Shown piece after piece: positions 15,540 through 27,525 of a stretch of 64,000 nucleotides of DNA (within the stretch, counting starts at the first letter, position 1; the number at the start of each line of letters is the position of its first letter). A program made the translations under genes and the position numbers. The notes below the pieces were generated by a model that did not search any database, had not been told where the DNA came from, and saw nothing but the letters and a program-made list of their open reading frames with translations. This DNA is from Sinonovacula constricta. Taxonomy: Eukaryota; Mollusca; Bivalvia; Cardiida; Solecurtidae. The stretch is taken from positions 23,361,260 through 23,425,259 of the forward strand of contig CM017561.1 of assembly GCA_007844125.1 (NCBI GenBank), read 5' to 3'.

Positions 15540-15907
15540 TAGATAACTGTGATGCTACCACCACTTCCACCACGGGTTTTTGTATTTATGCTTGCGAACT
15601 CCTTGCACCTGTGACGTATCCCCTACAAGAGATTTCAGTGTCACTAACGCATCTACAGACATTGAATGGGTGGTGGGACTACTTTCTGAGCGCTTTGAGT
15701 GAAGATGCCATAAACCACAGATGTGATGATGAAACCATAGGTGTAATTATTATTAGAGCAGATCTCCATACCATCATATGCCACCAGATTATTGTAATAA
15801 CCTGCATGGTCGGGGTTGATTTTCAGAAGCATGTCGGTAAGGGTCATGTAAAGGCCTAAACCAAATGACAAGTTTACTTTAGAGTCCGCGTATTGTCTTG
15901 GTACCAT
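15540..15907 (-). pseudogene. Unidentified element-derived frame, copy A
   Basis: A minus-strand frame (15907-15653) reads LYMTLTDMLLKINPDHAGYY. The counterpart 57373-57068 reads MTLTDMFLNINLDQAGYY. The shared frame between diverged copies implies former coding. It lies beside the capsid-like and polymerase relics, so I infer it belonged to the same Polinton-type element, but I cannot name the protein. Confidence 0.4.
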
Positions 15908-15999
15908 TTGCCCGCAAAAATGTCTACATGATACTTTATGGTATCCTTAATATCAGCAAGAAACTATTTTGAACCTCTATAGCTGTAGGGCGGACCACA

Positions 16000-16890
16000 T
16001 ATACGTGCAGATAGACTCGTCGAAACTCACATTTCCAGCTCGGGCCAAACCTTCAGGCATATGAAGCATGAAGGCCTTTCTTGCGAGATTGGGTTGTTGT
16101 TATTCTGTGAAATCTAGGGAGGCTTCGAGGATGCTCTCTCCAGTGAAAGTTTAGGCCTTCACCGAGACTAGGTTACGCCCCTTACCAAATTACTCGTCAT
16201 GTTCCTTAATTTGGATTTTCACTTCCGGGGACGTCACTTGCAGGCAATAATATCGGCTAAACTGATTACACTTATTACTGAAAAATCAAAGAGGTTACCT
16301 ACGTAGCATTAATATATCTATACCCGTTCGTGTAGGACAACATGATCCCAAGCACGACACGACGATTTTTTATTTTTACATTAAATAAAATTTTAACACG
16401 TTAAGATCTTGTTAATCATAATCAGGAAATGGACAATAAATAAAATTATCTGAGTGACAATGAACGATGCCACAATACTTAAACAGTGACAAAATGGCTG
16501 ATTGCTCTGTGTTCGGTGTATACCGTTAAAAGCATGCAACTGCATAAACCACTAATGTCAACTTTGGATGCCATATCAGTATACATTTTTGACTTTGACG
16601 AATAATGAAAAAACTCCCTTTTGAAAATATTTAGACTTAATTCGTAATTACATTCGCATTTACAGAACAAATGAATACTGTTTGCATGCAAACGCAGCAA
16701 GGCCATGTAAGCAACCGAGTTACCAAGGTTTGGTAGGCGTATGTATATTTGAGGATATAAAACCGCATGTGTTACCGAAACAAGATTTTAAACACTTACA
16801 TGCCGGATCTAAAGTCAGTTCAAGACGACTGCGGCCAAACCATGGAAAATCACGACCTTTCGATCATCGTTGTTGGTGAAATCAAATGAG
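16000..16890. other. Non-genic block shared with 58.5-59.4 kb
   Basis: Continuous similarity to the right flank of gene C. Open frames here are short and not preserved between the two copies. Confidence 0.5.
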
Positions 16891-17480
16891 TAACTTATGC
16901 GCATGTGGTGGCGTTCAGTGCTACTTTGGATCAAATTCCGATCGCCCAGACCACGCAAAATAGCATACACGCTGGCCACGAAAGGAAAATCTATATGCCG
17001 CCTACATCAGCGGGCAGTCGGAAGACACTGTGATTGAATTTGCAAAGATAAACAAGAACATCAGAGGAACATTTACTACTTTATTTATCTGAATACGGCA
17101 AGGATACCAGTGCAGCAATAGTTGCCATCTAAATTGGTGTAGAAATATATTATTTCTACAGCAAAGCAGCAGCCGCATTCCAAGAATGTTTGTACCTGTC
17201 TGTCGATCACCGTAAATAACAAACATGTCTACAGGCCTCGAGAGATTGTTTGTTTTTAAACCAAGCAACGACTGGAGACTGAAAACGGAAGGCCTCTATA
17301 GGAAATACTACCTCGGCGTAAATACCATGGACGGCGCCGTTGCGGCGTTGACTATCATCGATGCCGATTTAGGCCCTGGCGTTCTTGGGCTTGGGATAAT
17401 GTGTGTAACAAAAATATTTTATTGTGCTTTTTTATGCAACATAGATCTAATCGTTCTTAAATAATATGTTAATATATATT
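16891..17480. other. 590-bp segment unique to the gene A flank
   Basis: The two flanks match up to about 16885/59400 and resume at TACGCCGTTTCAATTAAAT (about 17490/59430), so this segment was gained here or lost there. It contains a plus-strand frame at 17225-17464 (79 codons) with higher GC than its surroundings and a Gly-rich hydrophobic stretch (GPGVLGLGIM). I do not recognise it; it could be captured gene sequence or chance. Confidence 0.35.
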
Positions 17481-19600
17481 TATCCTTTAATACGCCGTTT
17501 CAATTAAATATAAAATCTCAGTTGAATATAGAATGTAGTTGTTTTACTTAAATAAAAAACGTTGAATCGAAGATTATGAATCTGATATTTTAGTAATAAT
17601 TAACCTAAGAAATATCATTGATTTTTATATTGACTGAAACGATATCGATTTCATGTAAAATGTAAAACATGATAGCAAAGCAAAAGCACCATACAAATAT
17701 AGCTAACCGTTTCGAGACAAGTAATTAAGAAATAACTAGCGTTAGAAGTTTCATAAAACACATACTTTGTGGATATTTTGAGTCAATCTAAGGTCAAATA
17801 TCGCTCCAATAAATTGTAATGTTTAACATATTTATACTATGTAAAATGAAAAAATAAGACTTATTTATTAAGGAGACATATTTCGTTATTGGAGGAATAA
17901 AAAGTTTCCAATTAAAAAAAAATAAAGTCAAAGTGATTGCATAGCGCAGTGCAATGCCAAAACAGGAAATATTTTACAAACAAATGAATTAAAACCTTAT
18001 TTGGCATTGGTGGAGCTTTGAAACTGTGACGTATGTGTTTTGAAACCTTGACCAAATTTATTAATCGGTTATTTAACTTGGTGTAAACGAAAATAATTTT
18101 GAAGGAACCAACACATCAGGGTCTTCCCCCATCATTAACAGCTACAAGTTACAATTTTGGCTTAGTATGTGTCCTTGCAATATATCTAAAACCAAACCAA
18201 ATTTATAGTGGCTATTTTGCGGGGCTTTCTCTTCAAAGATTTTATGACAAAGTCCTATGAGAATTTCAAAATATACCAACATACTATCATATAACATATA
18301 TATACCAACATTGGAAAAGGTACAGGAAAAAGGTAATTCACATGCAAGCCAAATGTAAAAGTAAGAACAAATCTGTGGTGAAATAAAAAGCCAACGCTTA
18401 CCGACTTAAAACGGTCAGTCGGCAAAAATGACTGACTGGGGATTAACCGGTTTTACAGAGCTCTAACCTCACACTTCCTGGGGGTTTCAAATGCAAGCAA
18501 TGAGAAGGACACCGATCTATTCGAATAAAATGTCTAACTGCCGACGTTTTCTTTGAAAGGTTATGACGAATGTATTAAGCTGTTTCTACCATACCACATT
18601 ATAGGAATACAATTATATGTCTATTGCTTTTTTGAATAAGATAAATAGCTGGTCAATAAAGTTTCGCATTTTCATTTGGTTACATTGTAATTTCTACTAA
18701 AAGCAATTGTCTAGTTCCATATCGGTAATATTTTCCAGTCGACAATAAGTACTCTCGACCATTCAAACTTGGTTTATTCCCGCAACATTTTTTAGAAAGC
18801 TAGAAAAAGCAACGATTCAAAGATAAGCAACATGTTAATAATAGTAAACGATTGTGAAAATTCAAGTCTCGGCGTTACAACTCGAATACAATTAAGATAA
18901 ATTAATATAAAACCTGCATTGGCATATGCAAGTTAACCTTTCAATAAAGCTTATCAAAATTATTACTTTTCTACTTATAGGCAGTTTCAATTAAATATTT
19001 AATTGTACGAATTCACATGTGTTTTAAAAGAATAACTGACATGTGTACACGTTTATGTTTGCTATGATCTGTATACCACAGACAACTTTATAGCAGAAAT
19101 TCCTCGCGCCAGTTGGAAACCGTTGTGTCTTTATCATTGTATATCAGGCGTTGCATCTTTAACCATATTTGGCTGATAATACTCAAAATCCTCAAAAGAA
19201 AATATGAAAAAGTTCTACTATTAGAATTGTCACACATATCACAACTTGAGCCTCGAAATAGTCAGTTGCAACAAGGATCGATGTGGGTGCTTAAACATGC
19301 TTTACACAAGTACTGTACGAATAACACGTTGTATTGAATATATCAGATTGGACTCTATATATCACAAAACTTTCATTCTCACATTCTTATTATGAAAGGA
19401 TTTTTTCTAAATACCGTTATCCAGAAGCAGTTAAAGAGGACGTGTTTACTACAATACAGGACCTTTGGCTTATTGCTAAGCTTTTCTGGCAGAATTTCTG
19501 ACAATCCTTGAAATTGTCCAAGGTCAGTGTGCGAATGTGAGCAAAGAAAGCTGAACTCGTTACCAAATTGATCATCTTTTCGAATATATTAAATGACAAA
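17481..19600. other. Non-genic block shared with 59.4-61.5 kb
   Basis: Highly similar to the flank of gene C throughout, including an R1 repeat. No conserved open frame is seen between the two copies, which argues against a gene. Confidence 0.55.
18295..18500 (-). repeat. R1 repeat, copy 3
   Basis: Minus-strand R1 member with the AACGGTCAGTCGGCAAAAA-type core. The same insertion lies at 60230-60425 and so predates the duplication. Confidence 0.65.
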
Positions 19601-19639
19601 TTCACAAACTAGTTTGAGAGCGGAAATGGACCTTTTAAA

Positions 19640-20160
19640 CCGCTCGCACATAACCACTACCAGCAGGAAACGTATCAGCGTCATGGAGACAGGGGTAGTG
19701 CCCCAGTGGCTCAATTTATCATGCCGTGGTCTGCGATATACACCGAGCGTAAATGCCGAAATTGGAACACTTTTGGATCGGTTTTCTGGGTCCGGACTGA
19801 AACTTGAAATTGATTCCAACCGGATCAAACTTGGCACTACCTCTAGGTTCCGGTCCACTGAGGCTAACGAACGTGAACCAATGACGCACTTTGTTGGGTT
19901 GTGTATGAGGCGAGCGGTGTACGCCAGGTTTTTTAGTTTAGTGCTGGGAACTGGGTTCGGTTCTAGCTGAACAACTAACCCCGGGCCAGTTTCCATGCTA
20001 TTTTGTTCTAGAAAGCTGCCCTAATGTCGCACTTTGGAACGCCATTATTCGCATTTTCCGCGTACTCGCTAAACTTAAAAGCGATTTGTACCGCTTTGTG
20101 GGTCCCGACTAAGAGAACTGAGACAACTTTACCGGGCCAGGTGCCAGCACCCTAGATTCA
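19640..20160. repeat. Degenerate GGAACCGGTT-type tandem repeat, about three units
   Basis: Repeated phrases around GACGCACTTTG, GTACGCC, GGAAC-GGTT, GGGTCC-G-CTGGGAACTG and GGCACTACC. Related to the larger array at 36.9-38.65 kb and the twin at 61.55-62.08 kb. Open frames across it come from the repeat and are not genes. Confidence 0.6.
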
Positions 20161-20439
20161 GGAAAGGTGCACTTATAACGCACTTGTTTTGTTGCAATTT
20201 TGTTGCACATATGGTATTGTCACAGAAAGCACAGGCAGATTTGTTGTATTGATAAGTTCTTAATATTTTCAAAAGAGACATAAATCCTCGAGAGGCTTGT
20301 GTCATAATTACCCCTGACTTCACTTTGGAGGCTGGAGAGCTGGATGTAACAAATTAAGGAAGGAGAATGGTTGTCCAAATTAGAAAGGCTTTTTTTTTTA
20401 AATACATCGCAGCGACACATTAAGATCATTATTGTGACG

Positions 20440-20610
20440 TCCAGCTATTTTGGTGAAGGAAGACCCCGGACATATATCTAGGTAGAACCAGCTGGAAAAC
20501 CTACCCACATTAAGTCAATCTCTCCAAACACACGAGGTGAGAAACTTAGCAGTCAGGAGTTACAAGTCGTCGACTTTTCCACTACGCTTTCAGAAAGTTT
20601 ACATCATATA
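20440..20610 (-). repeat. tRNA-derived SINE fragment (family 2)
   Basis: Twin of the better preserved copy at 62130-62290. The tRNA-like head lies at the right end on the minus strand (GTAGTGGAAAAGTCGACGAC region), followed by a body ending in GGGGTCTTCCTTCACC. Confidence 0.55.
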
Positions 20611-20639
20611 ACCTGTCGAGATCTTATTGTTGCTTTTCA

Positions 20640-21480
20640 TGGTATTGGATCATTTTGCATTGACATGACAAATATACATGTTGAAATAGAAAATATGTGT
20701 GTGTGTGACATGACATATATAACATGGGAGGAACTTAACTTTGGATTTGTGATGTTATTGCTGTATGACACTGGAAAAGGTGCATGGATAGTAAACACTC
20801 TGCCTTCTGCATCTTTTGTTCGATCCAATTTAAACACGTCATATGATAGTTCTAGATTGTTAAAGAGAATGTAGAATGAATGCTACATTCTTTGAAATTC
20901 AAGAAAATTTACACTTGTTGGATAAACCCGACAGAATTATGTTGGTTCAAGACTAAACAAACAGAAACTTATGCTTTTTGTAACCGGACCATAATGCATG
21001 TTACGTTGAAACTTTTCTATGGAATGGACTTTTACCACGTGTTTCATGTTTCCACCTTTCAGTCAGGTGACACCATAGTTACACAAAATTCGTTAAGACC
21101 AGACAATCTGCATCTTTATGTGGCCGCTGTGGATAAATCAATTTTGGTGGCCATTACTGAAGTGCTTATTAATATACAGTGCATAGATACTATGAGGAAT
21201 CAAAATCTTTTCTTGTTGCGAGAAACAAAGTACACTCAGTCAACAAATATCGAGTTTGATTTTGTGCAATCTATCTATGAGTCATTTCAAGTCAGAATTC
21301 TTTTGAAGTGTCTACAAACATTATTGTCAGGTTCAATAAAGATTTTATCTCTTAAAGTTCTGTCGAATAAATTGGTAAATGTAATATCATTGACTTATTC
21401 TTGTAGGACATATGCACTTAATTAATTTACTAAAACAAATATGATAGAATCTAAGACAGGATTGGTGTGTAGAACTGTTT
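20640..21480. other. 181-codon open frame, probably not a gene
   Basis: The plus-strand frame 20880-21425 is among the longest in the window. Its left third is present in the duplicated flank (62700-62900), but there the frame is broken by stops. The part from about 21060 to 21410 is absent from that copy. No domain or signal is recognisable. I regard it as a chance frame unless transcript data show otherwise. Confidence 0.3.
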
Positions 21481-21484
21481 TGAA

Positions 21485-21580
21485 ACAACATTAGCCGGGT
21501 TGGGGGATGAGGTGGGGGTGGAAGTCAACCCGGTGGCAATATTGAGGGGTAACCTTCCAGATAGGGGGTTGGGGGTTGTA
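21485..21580 (+). other. G-rich tract, possible G-quadruplex
   Basis: Several runs of three to five G on the plus strand (GGGTTGGGGG, TGGGGGTGG, AGGGGGTTGGGGG). A related tract at 63050-63110 marks the right edge of the A/C duplication. Confidence 0.5.
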
Positions 21581-21589
21581 TATATATAC

Positions 21590-22430
21590 ATCCACACATT
21601 TAATTCAAAATTTACACAAACAGATAGACTTCTAATGTGTTTACGTATTTGCCACTAGTCTTTTAATAATATCAATAAAGTTCACATTTATGCGTTGTAA
21701 TAATTTAAGCCAAACACATCGCTGTTTTAGGTTAAAGATATTGATACATATCGTATGACCACAATTTTGATCTTATCACACAAAATAAATTTTCTATTTA
21801 GAAATTTACACGTACAAGAGCATCCATTAGCAGTCAACAAAAAGTGCAAAGGCCACACGCAAACATATACAAGTTCATGTTCGCTGTTAATTACTACATC
21901 AATGTCAATAACTGACAACAAAATTAGCGTCTTTAATTGATAGAAAAGGATGGTTAACGCAATTAAGTTATGTTTTTGTAGGTACGCAAACCCGATTATC
22001 GCATACATTTTTCAATCTTCGGCCGATCAAATTTATATGAAATTACAAACATTGACAGACTTAAAAGGTATATTTTAAAAACAAAGTTGCATTTAAACAT
22101 ATATTTAAGCGCCCGTTTATATATCAATGTGTTTATGTATAACTTAAAGAATAAACCCGGTGTTTATTAAGTGTCATCATCCGCTTACTAAATGTAGATA
22201 GTCATACATAAAATTATAATTGTAATTAATCTAATATATCAGAAGACGGCCGTTTAAAACAAATTTTAAATTTCAAATGACATCCACAATCATGGAATCT
22301 ATAACAATTTCATGAGAATAACATTATTTTTCAGTGATGTCACTACTTTCATCATGTCTTATCAAAGAAAACGTCAGCGCTTGGGCATTTTTTATTCAAA
22401 TATATCGTTGTCCTTTTCATTGCTTGCATT
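21590..22430. other. Non-genic stretch
   Basis: AT-rich sequence to the right of the A/C duplicated block. No exon, repeat or RNA gene recognised. Confidence 0.4.
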
Positions 22431-22690
22431 TGAAAAACACATCAGGAAGTGCGAGTGTAGATCTCTGTAAAACCCGTTTAAGCATATTGACGGCTGACCG
22501 TTTCAAGGCGGTAACTGTCGGGTTTACTCTTTTGTTAAATGACTCATCACAGATTTGTTCTCTCTTTATTATGTGGCTCGCATGCGAATACCTTTGTATT
22601 GTGCTTTTTAAAATGTTGGTATATGTTGCAATGCTTATAGGGCTTTGTCATATATTCTTATATCTGAATTCATACAGCCTTGGCGTGCAC
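22430..22690 (+). repeat. R1 repeat, copy 4
   Basis: Full-length member with GACCGTTTCAAGGCGGTAAC and the tail GTTGCAATGCTTATAGGGC. The 182-codon frame at 22334-22882 overlaps it and is therefore spurious. Confidence 0.65.
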
Positions 22691-22869
22691 TCGCTATTAT
22701 ACAGACCGGTATACTTTCTATTCTATATAGACAAAAATATTCAAGTTTACATTTTAAAAAGATTCATGGACGAAATATGTTCGATAAAACAACTCTTCGA
22801 CTTTAATTTACTGCATTGCTTGCTGTATTATTATTATTATTTTGCTGAACACTACTTTTTGAATACTTT

Positions 22870-22995
22870 GCTGGTGGCGTAGTGGATGAGTCGCGTGTTT
22901 TTAACGTTCGGGTCGAAGAATTTAATGTGGTTCTATACAGACATTTGTCTGGGGTCTTACTACATAACAATTATCATAACTGGTCGCCGTGATGT
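22870..22995 (+). repeat. tRNA-derived SINE (family 2), plus orientation
   Basis: Begins with GGCGTAGTGGATGAGTCGCG, an A-box-like tRNA start, then a B-box-like TTCGGGTCGAAGA, then GACATTTGTCTGGGGTCTT. The same body is found at 41705-41935. Confidence 0.55.
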
Positions 22996-22999
22996 ATTT

Positions 23000-24820
23000 G
23001 AAACAGTCATATTCTGAGTAATTGGTTTGAATTGCTGAAATTAAGGATACGTGGCTCGTTTCGGGAAAGAAAATACACTAAGGACATTACTGAGCAGATG
23101 AAATCTTTAAATTTGCTGGTAAATACGCACCATGACCATTCACGGCATTAACAATGCCAACTCTTCGGCACTGTTCGCAATTGTCAGCATAGAATGTAGA
23201 AACGGCTTAAATTAGTAATTAATAATAAGTAATTAAGTAGAAAAAATAATGATTAAATAAACCGCCATGTAAAACTCGACTATACAGTAAGACAAAAATG
23301 AAAGTAATGATTATTGGGTTGCCTAAAACGGCGATCCGTCAATTTATAGTTACCTTTTTACATAGTTACCAACAATTGGAAAGTGTAATGGGTTCTGTAC
23401 AATTTTTATAAATAGCTTCAGTGCCATGTAACTTAATTCAAAATGAAAAATGTATTGAAAATAATATATCAATCCAAATATTAATTTGTACAAGTAGGTA
23501 ACCCTGAAGACGCTTCGTTGCAAACTTATCAATTCTGACGTTACAAAGTACAGTCCCAACGGAACATACTAATTATTTCACATGTATCGGCGCTACTCAA
23601 AATATCGTATTCAATAAATTATAATAACAAGCAAGAAATGTTAAACAACAATAGTTCAGTGAGCCCAATGAAAATTTAGTTTTAAAAATGTCAAAAAATA
23701 AATATCTGAAGGTTGTTTCTTAGTAAAGCGAGCTAGTTTATTAGTTCATGATTTACGTAATGGGATTGAATATAGCTTTGTATGTTTAGTTGCTTAAAAT
23801 TCAAACTTTGTTTATCTTCAATAAGGCTGCTAAGCTGTATCCACACAAAAAGCGTTCAAATCATTTATCATCGCTCAATGCTTGTGCTTGTGATTAAATG
23901 TTTTTAGCTTTGAATCATTAATACATAATTATTTATTTGTTATTTATTATGCAATTATCAGTAAGAGCATAGATGTATTAATCAAGTATAACCGCCGTTA
24001 AATAATGATAGTACAAAACGGCATTTACTTCAATGATTTATGGAATTGACATTGAATAGCAATTACAACGTGATTTTATTTCAAACAATCAGTTTAATGC
24101 ATTATCAAGCATGTGATGCAGACATTATGTGGAGGAGTGACTTATGCTGGTCAAGAGGTCAGCAGTTCTCAGACCCCGAACAAAACAAAACAAGCGAAAA
24201 TAAAAGGATTGGACAACAATATTTGAGACAAAACATACTTCAGATTTATGCAGAAATAACTCGCGCAGACTTGCCCGATATTTTCAAACCTGTTTATCTT
24301 CTTTCAATTAAAACGCTTTGCACACGTCCTGTAAACATGAGAACAATCCAATTAATTAAAAATATGCAAAGCGCGGAAATATGTACAGCTGTCAGAAGGG
24401 TAAGCTTATCTCTGTCTTTCAGATTGATACTGTACCTGCAGATCAAAAGCCCGATGCAGTTTTCTCGATTGTTGATGTGAAAAAAACACATTCAAGTGGC
24501 AACAAATAAAAATACAAAAACAGTATTGTCTTCAACTTGTAAAAGTATGTCAAATTCAAAAGTATGTCCAATTAAGGAAGAGCAAGAAACACACGATTAC
24601 TTCAAATTGATGCAGCGTCACCGTGATTGTTTCAGTTACTTGGAAACAAAAAAATTTCTAAAGATATAAGTATCACTTTATGACATTACCACGATTAGAC
24701 ACGCTTTCTAACACCATAAACTTATAACAATGGACTTTTCTAGCGAAGAAGCTGCCAGTCAAATACCTTTCAAAAATATTGGAGCACCAAGAACAACAAG
24801 AACAACTATGTTCCGTAATA
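23000..24820. other. Left flank of gene B; possible decayed exon at 24100-24398
   Basis: Parts of this region (23870-24180) match 41930-42130 and 42770-42850. A plus-strand frame at 24040-24480 contains WSRGQQFSDPEQNKT and meets a donor-like AGG|GTAAGC at 24398. The counterpart near 42780 keeps WSRGQ and PEQNKT but then has a stop. This could be a former exon or just conserved noncoding sequence. Low certainty. Confidence 0.25.
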
Positions 24821-25000
24821 TAAGAGGCGCTGTCTTGGTAACTGTCGGGTTTGCTCTTTTCGTTAAGTGACTCATCACAATTTTTTTCTTACTTTTCGCT
24901 TGGCTTGCATGTTAAATTCCTTTGTTCTGTGCCTTTTCGGAGTTTGGTATATGTTGCAATGCTCATAGGACTTTGTCATATACTCTTATTCTGATAATAA
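24820..25000 (+). repeat. R1 repeat, copy 5
   Basis: Carries TAACTGTCGGGTTTGCTC, GACTCATCACA and the GTTGCAATGCTCATAGGAC tail. Confidence 0.6.
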
Positions 25001-26800
25001 ATTAAAGTTGTTATAATTAGAGTTTTTGTAAAAATGTTCAGGCATGTTTAATGAAAAAATGACTTTGTCAATACTTGTGCTATTCGTCGAGGTGTCATAA
25101 TGGAAACATATTCTATTATAATTGGTCCAGCCCAACGTAAATGTCAAACATCTTTGTTCCACACACTAGTTCTAAAACTGGCGTTCTTAACGACGTTCTC
25201 ATGAGCGCGCCGAGATGACATAGACTTGTCGGTGGAGGACCGGAAGTTAGATTTGTCAAGGCATGTGTTCAATGGTTGGTTTATGAATAGTTTAATTAGC
25301 TAAACTTTGCACCACGTGCTTTTGGGCGTTTCAATAGTTAGTGCGAAAGTCATTTTGAACATTTTGCCCATATTTTATTTTTTAAATACTTATTAAAAAC
25401 AGATATGAATAAAGCAAATTACTTGAGGTGGGGTCAGCAATTTTTTAAAACATACGGATTTGGTAAGTTTTGAGGCATTGATCGTTAAATCTATGTTTGA
25501 CGCACCTGTGGGGTTTTATGTTAGAGAAAGTATCCTGCTTTGCGTATGACACTAAGCCAATGCATTAAAGCGTGGTTTGATTTTACATAATAACTACATT
25601 TTAGTTTGGTGGTCTTGTGGACAAAATGAACGTCATATGGGAATTATGCTTAGTCAGCGCTCTTTTATGTTTAATTCAATCGCAAAGTACAAAAGTGGAG
25701 AGTGTTATGAAGTGTAAAGACAAAATGTCAGAAAAGATAACGAAAAGGCAGGTTTGGAAAGAGAAAATAGATTGATGATTATTTATTCTGTTTACAAGCA
25801 GTGGTTGAAATTATTTATCTAAACAAGATGTATAGTCTAGTGACTGCATCTGAACGTCTGAAAGGCATATGATACAATTAAGACAGAATGAAATATATTT
25901 TTTTATATTAAATAAACATTGGGGTTTCTTTGGTAACCTAGTTTGCGATATGTTTTGTAAAGGAATTTCAGTTTATATTAAAATGGGATACAGAATTGAG
26001 AAAGGTCTTTATGAAAACAAACTTTTGAAAACATTGAACCGGATTGCCTATGTTTTAATGCATTACTGTTTTGTTTTCAAGATACATCGCAGCAACAAAT
26101 CATTAAGTCCACATTAGGAACGGCATCATCATTCAATAAACATCTTGCCATGTTCTAGGACATATAAATGTTCATGTAGTTTTTGTTTATATGCATATAT
26201 CTTTATGCATAACCACAAGATATGGCTTTCTAACTGAATCATAAGTTAAAAGCTAATTTCTATTTGCTACTTTAGTATTTGACATGTGTATAATAAGATG
26301 GAAACAGTATTGAACAACATTACCATTGATCATATTACATATGCATATTTATACGAATGTATGTGCTTTAATAGAAAACTGGCCGGATAGGATTTTTATC
26401 TCGTTCTTATTCGGATGGATACACCGCTATTAGAATTGTATGCATACCTCAAATCAAAACTTATAGATCGACATAAGCACGATTGGATTCACTCTATGAA
26501 AAAAATATTAGCGTAACAACATTTAAAAATTTTGTTAATTTTTAAGCGATGTCTTAATATAAATATGCCTTTTGAATATATGCAGTCATTTGCAATCTTT
26601 CCTTGCTAAAGTCGCTAGTTCAATATAGAGACAGGGAAAAAAAGGATAGTGGTAAATTAAGACTGTCCAAATAATATAATGGAAAACTCCATGTTTAAAT
26701 ATTCATTGTGAAACATTTAACAATCATCTTAAAAACTAGTATATTCGAAACACCTTTTTATATAAAAATCGTTTTGCCCATAAGGAAATTCAAATGAGAA
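25001..26800. other. Non-genic flank of gene B
   Basis: From about 25930 to 26400 it matches the left flank of gene C (46660-47050). No exon recognised. Confidence 0.45.
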
Positions 26801-26814
26801 AAAGTCAGATAAGT

Positions 26815-26930
26815 CTTTTTGTGAAATGACTCATCACAGATGTATCCTGTGCCTTTTCAAATGTTGGTATATGTTGCAATGCTCATATGGCTTTGTCATA
26901 TATTCTTTTTCTGATTTATTCATTTTTGTG
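26815..26930 (+). repeat. R1 repeat, partial copy 6
   Basis: Only the tail half is present, from AAATGACTCATCACAGATG to CATATATTC. It is followed directly by a GT-rich microsatellite (26930-27035). Confidence 0.55.
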
Positions 26931-27156
26931 AGAGCCTGTGTTACTGTGGGAGTGTGTGGGTGCATTTATGATTGTGTGTTGGTGTGAGTATGTGTGTGTA
27001 TGCGTGTGTGTGTGTGTGTGTGTTCGAGTGTTAATTTATTTGTGTTTTACAAGAAGTTCGCATATAAATATATTATACTATATATTATAATATATAATAC
27101 TTCAATAATTGAATGGACTTTTACTAAAATATAAACACAAAAGTATCTAACTATCT

Positions 27157-27162
27157 TTTATT
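27157..27162 (-). promoter_or_regulatory. Polyadenylation signal, gene B
   Basis: AATAAA on the minus strand, followed by ATACTTTTGTGTTTATA. Position and context are conserved with genes A and C. Confidence 0.6.
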
Positions 27163-27525
27163 ATTTCTAGACTTTTAGACTTCTAACAGACTACTGGCTT
27201 AATACGAACAGATGTTTTTCTATGTATAAAATAGCTCTCTGAAATAAAATGCATATTTTAGAATTGTATGAGGTTGTTTAAAATTTCGATTGACTTCAAT
27301 TTGGATTTCATAACTCATATGATCCGTTAGTGGTTTCAAAGATATGTTTCTCGTTGTTTTAATATTTTCTAGAAATAAAACAAACTATATGAATATATAT
27401 GAGAAAGGTTTTTATAACAGCTCTGTTTCCAGGATGTGTGCTTATAAATTTGGAGTCTAGTCTATAGGAGTAGTGACTAAGGAGAACAGTTCCACTTTTC
27501 GCCGGTCGTTCCTATTTTCGCTGGC

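Noticed and set aside
19589..19996. 135- and 125-codon frames on opposite strands
   Set aside because: Both lie in the degenerate GGAACCGGTT tandem repeat.
20880..21425. 181-codon open frame
   Set aside because: The frame is broken in the duplicated copy near 62.8 kb, and half of it is absent there.
22334..22882. 182-codon open frame
   Set aside because: Lies mostly over an R1 repeat and has no domain or conserved counterpart.
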